Positions 7,301 through 11,795 of a stretch of DNA of 11,795 nt are shown one piece after another (position 1 is the first letter of the stretch; each line of letters starts with the position of its first letter). Location of the stretch: NCBI GenBank assembly GCA_002316345.1, contig DCDI01000222.1:1-11795 (forward strand). The letters are read 5' to 3'. Position numbers and translations under genes: made by a program. The notes under the pieces were generated by a model, which was not told the origin of the DNA, ran no database searches, and saw nothing but the letters and a program-made list of their open reading frames with translations. Source of the DNA: Phyllobacteriaceae bacterium UBA1059 (GTDB lineage Bacteria; Pseudomonadota; Alphaproteobacteria; Rhizobiales; Rhizobiaceae).

Positions 7301-7331
7301 AGCCGCGAAGGCGGTCTGTTCTTGCGCGGCT
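7301..7331. repeat. Inverted repeat between the methyltransferase-like gene and eptA
   Basis: A perfect 7-bp inverted repeat AGCCGCG (7301-7307) / CGCGGCT (7325-7331) with a 17-nt loop, directly after the methyltransferase-like stop codon, within the 174-bp gap before eptA. No T run follows on the minus strand, so it is not a classic terminator. It could be a weak attenuator or a transcript-stabilising structure that sets different expression for the upstream and downstream pairs. Confidence 0.35.
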
Positions 7332-7976
7332 TCAGTAGAGGGTGAAAAGCGCCGCCACGACGCCGTGCAGATGAAGGTCGTTGAGCAGGACAACGATCGG
7401 CAAGGGCGCGAGGAACCACATGCCGTCGACGAGGGTCCGCCCGATTGAAGCTGCATCGAGATGCAGGTTGCGGTTGAGATTGAACCGCAAAGGGTTCAGC
7501 CAGAACCTCGGAGTCACCCTGCAGTAATCCCGGTAAGCGGTGCCGAAACGACGATCGAGGAAACGCTCTTCCTTGCGTGCGGTGATGGCGAAGATCTGGG
7601 CTGCAAGGGCGAACAGCAGGACGGCAGCGCCAATCGATCCGAACATCAAGCCGATGCCAGCGGCGCCGATGCTGGAAAAGAAATAAAGGGGGTTGCGCGT
7701 CATCGCAAAAGGCCCATTCCGCACAAGCTCAAGGCTTTTCACCGGTCCGATGTAGAGGATGCTCCAGATCCGGCCAAAGAGGCAGATGGTGCCAAATGCC
7801 AGTCCGGCCCACCACAGGCTCGATTGTACCGAAGTGCTCCATCCAGATTGAGAAGCAAGCAGCGCAAGTCCTAGGGCTGTGGAAAGCATCCTTAAAAAGA
7901 ACACGCGTTTCTTCTGATCGACCGAAGTGAAAGACGCACCTTTGGCAGGCTGTCCAATATCCATGGTCAGGTTCAT
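7332..7976 (-). CDS. Isoprenylcysteine carboxyl methyltransferase (ICMT/PEMT)-family membrane protein
   Basis: 214 residues with several hydrophobic segments. The family signature is clear: LVRNGPFAMTRNPLYFFSS (about 84-102), then ARKEERFLDRRFGTAYRDYCRVTPRFW (about 132-158). These blocks form the SAM-binding site of ICMT- and phospholipid N-methyltransferase-like integral membrane enzymes. Bacterial members have diverse and mostly unknown substrates, because bacteria lack prenylated CAAX proteins. A C-terminal extension of about 55 residues with another hydrophobic segment follows the core. Its ATG overlaps the stop of the b561 gene (ATGA, 7973-7976), so the two are almost certainly co-translated. 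A role on a membrane lipid in the eptA-dgkA module is plausible but inferred. Confidence 0.85.
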   Translation of the reverse strand: MNLTMDIGQPAKGASFTSVDQKKRVFFLRMLSTALGLALLASQSGWSTSVQSSLWWAGLAFGTICLFGRIWSILYIGPVKSLELVRNGPFAMTRNPLYFFSSIGAAGIGLMFGSIGAAVLLFALAAQIFAITARKEERFLDRRFGTAYRDYCRVTPRFWLNPLRFNLNRNLHLDAASIGRTLVDGMWFLAPLPIVVLLNDLHLHGVVAALFTLY

Positions 7977-8521
7977 AGGATGTCACCTCGGCTGGGCTCG
8001 CGCTTGCGGCCGGTCAGCATCGACAGAGTCAGATTCTCTTGACGGCGGCGGCTAGCCCAGAGGACGGCGCCGACATGGGTGATGATGAGAGCCAGCGTTT
8101 CCATCGCAATCACTCGGTGTGCGAGGAGCATTCCGGAGCCCGGTCCATCCGGCGGCGTTCCAAGCATCCAGCCGGAGAGGGCAAGGAGTCCGATGTTGGC
8201 AAGGAGAAGGATTGCCATCAGTCCGCCGAGCGGCGAATGGCCGAGGTATCGCTTCTCCCGGCCACTTCGTAGACAGCGGGCATAAGAAAGGGTTTCGCGA
8301 TGGCTGCGCACACTATGTGAGAAGCGCGCGTAGTGCGGTCCCGCGGCGCCGTAGACGACCCGGAAGAGGACTAGCAGCATCATGATGCAACCAAGCCATC
8401 GATGCAGGACGGGATGGCGGTGCGCGTCAACGACGATCGAGAGCACGAAGCTTGCAGCGAGCGCCCAATGGAACAAGCGTTGAAGCGGATCCCAGACATA
8501 GAAAGTCCTGCCGCGCGTCAT
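7973..8521 (-). CDS. Cytochrome b561-family membrane protein (Ni/Fe-hydrogenase b-type-like)
   Basis: 182 residues with four hydrophobic helices (about 16-32, 43-58, 99-118, 133-155). Family motifs in order are VWDPLQRLFHWALA (9-22), HRWLG (40-44), FRVVYG (53-58), GHSPLGG (94-100) and paired histidines H135 and H149 in the last helix. H18, H40, H135 and H149 are likely heme b ligands. Such proteins pass electrons between membrane quinones and a partner. No hydrogenase, YceI or cytochrome c partner is encoded nearby, so the partner is unknown. ATG 8521 has AAGAAGG about 10 nt upstream. It is the first gene of the minus-strand run and is divergent from the response regulator across a 218-bp gap. 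Confidence 0.85.
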   Translation of the reverse strand: MTRGRTFYVWDPLQRLFHWALAASFVLSIVVDAHRHPVLHRWLGCIMMLLVLFRVVYGAAGPHYARFSHSVRSHRETLSYARCLRSGREKRYLGHSPLGGLMAILLLANIGLLALSGWMLGTPPDGPGSGMLLAHRVIAMETLALIITHVGAVLWASRRRQENLTLSMLTGRKREPSRGDIL

Positions 8522-8641
8522 CGCGACTGCGCCTTCTTGTTGCCGCCGATTGCCGAGGTGTCGAAAAGCGCAGGCAGCGCGAGATTTACGTTCACAGGAG
8601 ACTCCCTCGGAAGGATCCGATCGAGCCGCTTCTGCGTGCCG

Positions 8642-8673
8642 AAGCTGACAGCAACCTGAACGGCGGTCAGCTT
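8642..8673. repeat. Inverted repeat in the divergent promoter region (candidate operator)
   Basis: A perfect 8-bp inverted repeat AAGCTGAC (8642-8649) / GTCAGCTT (8666-8673) with a 16-nt spacer. CTGA also occurs as a direct repeat 11 bp apart (8645 and 8656), a spacing typical of OmpR/PhoB-family binding sites. It lies between the b561 and response-regulator genes and its right arm touches the proposed -35 element, a position suited to autoregulation. Confidence 0.4.
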
Positions 8674-8700
8674 TCGCTCGGTGCGCTACCCCGCTATACC
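8672..8700 (+). promoter_or_regulatory. Candidate promoter of the two-component operon
   Basis: TTTCGC (8672-8677) and TATACC (8695-8700) are separated by 17 nt and lie about 40 bp before the response-regulator start. The -10 matches consensus at four of six bases; the -35 is poor, which would suit an activator-dependent promoter. Confidence 0.3.
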
Positions 8701-8727
8701 GATGGCCGGTTCGGCCAGTTGCTCCGT

Positions 8728-8731
8728 GGAG
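8728..8731 (+). promoter_or_regulatory. Shine-Dalgarno sequence supporting a TTG start
   Basis: GGAG followed by an 8-nt spacer to TTG 8740. No ATG or GTG lies at a suitable place, and the next residues RVLLIEDD are the normal beginning of a receiver domain, so TTG is the best start. Confidence 0.55.
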
Positions 8732-8739
8732 AAAACCAG

Positions 8740-9399
8740 TTGAGGGTTCTTCTTATCGAGGATGATCCCACGATCGGCAGCGCCGTGCGAGATCACGCCG
8801 CCTCGCAGGGTCACGCGGTCGATTGGGCGACCACGCTTGCCGAGGCAGGCGCCTTTGTGGACGTTGTCGATTTCGAACTGATCCTGCTCGATCTGCAACT
8901 TCCGGACGGCAGCGGCGTCAGCTATCTGAAGAACCTGCGCGGGCGCGGAAACATGACGCCCGTTATCGTGCTCACGGCCCGGGACCAGATCAGCGACCGC
9001 ATCGAGGGCCTGAACGCAGGCGCTGACGACTATCTGGTCAAACCGTTCAACCTTGGCGAACTCACCGCGCGTATCCACGCGGTTGCGCGTCGGTACGGCC
9101 AGCGCGTTTCGCCGATCCTTCGGCTGGGCGATGTCGAAGTGGAGCCTGCCGAACGGCGGCTCACCGGACCCGACGGCGCTATAGACCTCTCAAGCCGCGA
9201 ATGGGCCGTTCTAGACTGTCTGCTGCGTCATCCCGGTACGATCGTGTCCAAGTCCCGCATTGAGGATGCGCTCTATGCCTTCGGTTCGGAGGTCCAGAGC
9301 AATACCGTCGAGGTTTATGTCAGCAGGCTTCGCAAGAAGCTTGGCAGCCGACGCGTGATTACCGTGCGTGGGTTGGGCTACCGCATGGATCTAGCATGA
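8740..9399 (+). CDS. OmpR/PhoB-family response regulator
   Basis: 219 residues with TTG 8740 as start. The receiver domain (1-115) has the acidic pocket D8-D9, phospho-acceptor D51 in LILLDLQLPDG, T79 in VLTARD and K101 in YLVKPFNLGEL. The C-terminal winged-helix domain (about 125-219) has LSSREWAVLDCLLRHPG, the recognition helix region SNTVEVYVSRLRKKLG and the closing VRGLGYRM. The order is standard for QseB/PmrA/OmpR-type regulators. It overlaps the kinase gene by 4 bp (ATGA, 9396-9399). The open frame continues upstream to 8452 only as antisense of the b561 gene. Its position divergent from the b561-methyltransferase-eptA-dgkA run makes these genes its likely targets, as PmrA controls eptA in enterobacteria; this is inference. 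Confidence 0.93.
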   Translation: MRVLLIEDDPTIGSAVRDHAASQGHAVDWATTLAEAGAFVDVVDFELILLDLQLPDGSGVSYLKNLRGRGNMTPVIVLTARDQISDRIEGLNAGADDYLVKPFNLGELTARIHAVARRYGQRVSPILRLGDVEVEPAERRLTGPDGAIDLSSREWAVLDCLLRHPGTIVSKSRIEDALYAFGSEVQSNTVEVYVSRLRKKLGSRRVITVRGLGYRMDLA

Positions 9400-10778
9400 G
9401 CGCTTCCTTCAGCATGACACGCCGATTGATGGTTTGGTTGACGCTCGGCACCGCACTGTTCTGGCTGCTGAGCGCGGGCGTGGGAGCAATCGTGATGCGG
9501 GAGGAATTTGACGAGGTTTTCGACAGCGCACTAGAAGAAACCACACAGCGTTTGATGTCGCTGTTGATCGATCAACAGTCACAACGGGGTGCAACTGTCG
9601 GATCGAACCAAGCCGATGTTTCGCTGTCAAACACTGGACGGGAATATTTGACCTACCAGTTGCGGGACCAGGCCGGACGAGTGCTGCTGCATTCGCATGA
9701 TGCGCCGTCTGAGCCCTATGACGTACCTTTGCGGCCGGGCTTCTTCGACGACGAGGATCATCGCACCTATACGGTGGCGGCGGTCAGCAACACCTTGTTC
9801 CTACAGGTTGCCGATCCGCTCGATCACCGCCGCGAAGCGATGATGGAAGGCGCACTGGCGCTTGTGTTGCCAATCCTGGGCCTAGTCCCGGTCAGCGTGC
9901 TAGCCATATGGCTGATTATCAGTAGGGCATTGCGGCCGATCAGCTTGTTGCAGGCTGAAATCAGCCAGCGCGGTGGCGGCAACCTAAGGCCGCTGGCTCT
10001 CGAAGGGATGCCGCATGAACTTGCCGGCATCTCGACCTCTGTCGATACCCTCCTGCTGAGGCTCCAAGCTGCGCTGCAGGCCGAGAGGGATTTCGCAACG
10101 CATAGCGCCCACGAATTGCGCACGCCGATTGCTGGCGCCTTGGCCCAAACGCAGCGTCTTCTCGCGGAACTGCCGTCGAGCGCTTTGCAGGCACGTGCAC
10201 GCCAAATCGAGGCTTCGCTCAACGCCATCGCCCGCTTATCGGAAAAGCTGTTGCAGCTTGCCCGCGCCGATGCCGGCATTGGCGCTGCCGAGACGTCGCT
10301 CGATCTGGTTCCCGCTGTGCGTCTGGTTGTGGATGAGTTCAACCGCGTCGGCGGACACGACGGGCGACTTGAACTTGATCTGCCGCCGGGCATCCGCCTG
10401 GTCCAAGCGGTCGACATAGACGCTTTCGGCATTGCCCTTCGCAACCTGATCGAAAACGCACTGCGTCATGGCGCGTCAGATGAACCCGTGATGGTTAGGG
10501 TTGAGCGACCTAACAGCGTTGCGGTGATCAATGGTGGTCCGGTCGTACCGGATGAAGTCGCTACCGAATGGACCGCCCGCTTCAAGCGTGGCGCTACGAG
10601 CAGCCCAGGTTCTGGACTAGGACTTTCGATCGTGTCGCAGCTGGTTGCGACCATGGGTGCTCAGCTGGTCTTTCAGTCTCCGGTACCCTATCGCGGCAGC
10701 GGGCTGCGCGTTGCGATCGAGTGGCCAGAAACAACTGGTAGCTCGATCATCGAACAGAGGACAGGCGGGTGGGCTTAG
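9396..10778 (+). CDS. Sensor histidine kinase (QseC/PmrB-like architecture)
   Basis: 460 residues. Membrane helix 1 is near 12-33, a periplasmic sensor segment spans about 34-152, membrane helix 2 is near 153-176, then HAMP (RALRPISLLQAEI), a HisKA domain with H239 in HSAHELRTP, and an ATPase domain with N350 and N354 in NLIENALRHG and G2 box GSGLGLSIV (405-413). The G1 box reads VINGGPVVP (377-385) where the common form is DxGxG, so the adenine-contacting Asp is Gly. I believe related alphaproteobacterial kinases share an N-x-GPVVP version. The periplasmic part is acidic close to the first helix (EEFDE at 36-40) and at FFDDED, which might bind cations, but no specific ligand can be claimed. 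Start ATG 9396 overlaps the regulator stop. Confidence 0.93.
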   Translation: MSASFSMTRRLMVWLTLGTALFWLLSAGVGAIVMREEFDEVFDSALEETTQRLMSLLIDQQSQRGATVGSNQADVSLSNTGREYLTYQLRDQAGRVLLHSHDAPSEPYDVPLRPGFFDDEDHRTYTVAAVSNTLFLQVADPLDHRREAMMEGALALVLPILGLVPVSVLAIWLIISRALRPISLLQAEISQRGGGNLRPLALEGMPHELAGISTSVDTLLLRLQAALQAERDFATHSAHELRTPIAGALAQTQRLLAELPSSALQARARQIEASLNAIARLSEKLLQLARADAGIGAAETSLDLVPAVRLVVDEFNRVGGHDGRLELDLPPGIRLVQAVDIDAFGIALRNLIENALRHGASDEPVMVRVERPNSVAVINGGPVVPDEVATEWTARFKRGATSSPGSGLGLSIVSQLVATMGAQLVFQSPVPYRGSGLRVAIEWPETTGSSIIEQRTGGWA

Positions 10779-11036
10779 GACACCAAAGCCGCATCAAGCC
10801 CATCTTCGAACATGGCAGATGGACAGCTATTATGAACGACTATTTGGCCTCTGCATGGCTGATATGGGTCGTTAGCCGTCCGGCCGCTGCCAGGTATCCT
10901 CTGCATTGCCGCTGATTGGCTCCACCTGGTGGAAAGCCGACCATCTGCTTTGCAGTCAACAACCCGGGAAGCAGACATAGGGTTAGCTAAATTGCCTCTG
11001 AAACACTGAGGTCGAGGTTCTGTCTCAAGTGCGTTC
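10779..11036. other. Non-coding gap between kinase and SulP gene
   Basis: 258 bp between convergent genes. It contains a hairpin GGC-TCCAC-ctg-GTGGA-aa-GCC (10918-10938) without a T run, the degenerate motif at 10927-10947 shared with other gaps, and a 27-codon frame at 10832-10915 (MNDYLASAWLIWVV...) that I do not consider a gene. No clear terminator was found. Confidence 0.5.
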
Positions 11037-11795
11037 TCAATGGGGAACTAGACCGAGCTGCACACCCGTTTTGTCGTGCAGGGCGAAGCGGTCGACCAGG
11101 TCAGCGCTAGCGTGGTTGTAGCCGACGACCTCGACTTCCGAGCCGTTCCGGCGCAGGCGGGCGATGATCTTGTCGAGGGCGCCCACGCCGGAAATATCCC
11201 AGAAATGTGCGGCTGACACGTCGATCACCACCGCCCGGCCTTCTTCGTGTACGAAGGCGCGGATGAAGCGGTCGACGGACGCGAAGAAGATCTCGCCGCT
11301 CACTCGGTACAGCACGGGCGTACCATCCGCCTGGATAGACCGCTCGACGGTAAACATGCGGCGCACCTTGCCGGTGAAGAAGATGCCGGACAGGATCACG
11401 CCGGCGAGCACGCCTTGCGCGAGATCATGCGTCACCACCACAACCGCGACGGTTACGAGCATCACGATTGAAGAGGTCGGCGGGTGACGGCGCAGGTTGG
11501 CGATGGAGTTCCAGCTGAAGGTGCCGATCGACACCATGATCATCACCGCAACAAGGGCGGGCATCGGGATGCGGCCGACGATCGGACCGAGAACCGCAAG
11601 AAGAAACAGCAGGAAGGCGCCGGCCACGAAAGTCGAAAGCCGCTTGCGGCCGCCCGAGGTGACGTTGATGACGGACTGGCCGATCATCGCACAGCCGCCC
11701 ATGCCGCCGAACAGCGCCGACACGATGTTGGTTCCGCCCTGGCCGATGCATTCGCGTCGTTTGTCGCTGTCGGTGTCGGTCATGTCGTCCACGAT
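11037..11795 (-). CDS. SulP (SLC26)-family anion transporter, C-terminal part with STAS domain
   Basis: The 5' end lies beyond the right edge; the first in-window codons read IVDDMTDTDSD, an internal SulP motif, so the GTG at 11792 is not the start. Visible are the conserved RECIGQG and GGMGGCAMIGQSVINV segments of the transmembrane core, about four hydrophobic helices, then a cytoplasmic STAS domain (roughly the last 100 residues) with VIDVSAAHFWDISGVGAL. SulP proteins move sulfate, bicarbonate or other anions across the inner membrane, often with sodium or protons. The substrate cannot be told from this part. It is convergent with the kinase gene. About half of the protein is present. Confidence 0.93.
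   Translation of the reverse strand: MVDDMTDTDSDKRRECIGQGGTNIVSALFGGMGGCAMIGQSVINVTSGGRKRLSTFVAGAFLLFLLAVLGPIVGRIPMPALVAVMIMVSIGTFSWNSIANLRRHPPTSSIVMLVTVAVVVVTHDLAQGVLAGVILSGIFFTGKVRRMFTVERSIQADGTPVLYRVSGEIFFASVDRFIRAFVHEEGRAVVIDVSAAHFWDISGVGALDKIIARLRRNGSEVEVVGYNHASADLVDRFALHDKTGVQLGLVPH

Noticed and set aside
8452..8739. N-terminal extension of the response regulator
   Set aside because: It is antisense to the b561 gene and crosses the control region; the receiver domain starts exactly at the TTG at 8740.
10832..10915. Small frame MNDYLASAWLIWVV... (27 codons)
   Set aside because: It has a weak GGA upstream and a hydrophobic start, but it overlaps the decayed motif region and has no supporting context; too short to claim.
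10918..10938. Hairpin downstream of the kinase as a terminator
   Set aside because: The stem is short and bulged and no T run follows on either strand.

Overview
This window looks like an accessory (island-type) stretch of an alphaproteobacterial chromosome. The host assignment is inference. It rests on the moderately high GC content, the style of the two-component and membrane genes, and decayed intergenic motifs that resemble ones I associate with sphingomonads. No integrase, transposase, plasmid gene, CRISPR array or rRNA is visible.

Layout, left to right. The window opens inside a tRNA-Arg(CCG) gene (1-70, first 7 bases missing). A gap of about 600 bp without a convincing gene follows. 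It holds one weak hypothetical frame on the minus strand (118-558). A DapA/dihydrodipicolinate-synthase-family aldolase (679-1587, +) converges on a LysR regulator (1727-2626, -), with a terminator-like hairpin between them. The LysR gene is divergent from an NfsA-type nitroreductase (2750-3598, +). Next comes a long-form ChrA chromate transporter (about 3824-5080, +).

The core of the window is an envelope-modification module. On the minus strand, reading right to left, are a cytochrome b561-type protein (8521-7973), an isoprenylcysteine methyltransferase-family membrane protein (7976-7332), an EptA/MCR-type phosphoethanolamine transferase (7157-5496) and diacylglycerol kinase DgkA (5499-5110). 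Divergent from it on the plus strand is an OmpR-family response regulator (8740-9399) and its histidine kinase (9396-10778). Three gene pairs overlap by 4 bp (ATGA or GTGA), which suggests translational coupling. The window ends in the C-terminal part of a SulP-family anion transporter with a STAS domain (11037 to the right edge, -).

How the genes may work together. EptA-type enzymes move phosphoethanolamine from phosphatidylethanolamine to a surface lipid and release diacylglycerol. DgkA phosphorylates diacylglycerol to phosphatidate, so the pair forms a donor-recycling unit, and the divergent sensor/regulator is its obvious candidate controller. The methyltransferase-like and b561-like partners have no clear role in that chemistry and are the most intriguing part of the window. 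Separately, the NfsA-type reductase and ChrA lie in tandem and could combine chromate reduction with chromate efflux. SulP at the right edge may carry sulfate or another oxyanion. Overall the window reads as a resistance or surface-adaptation region made of several small cassettes separated by short non-coding gaps.
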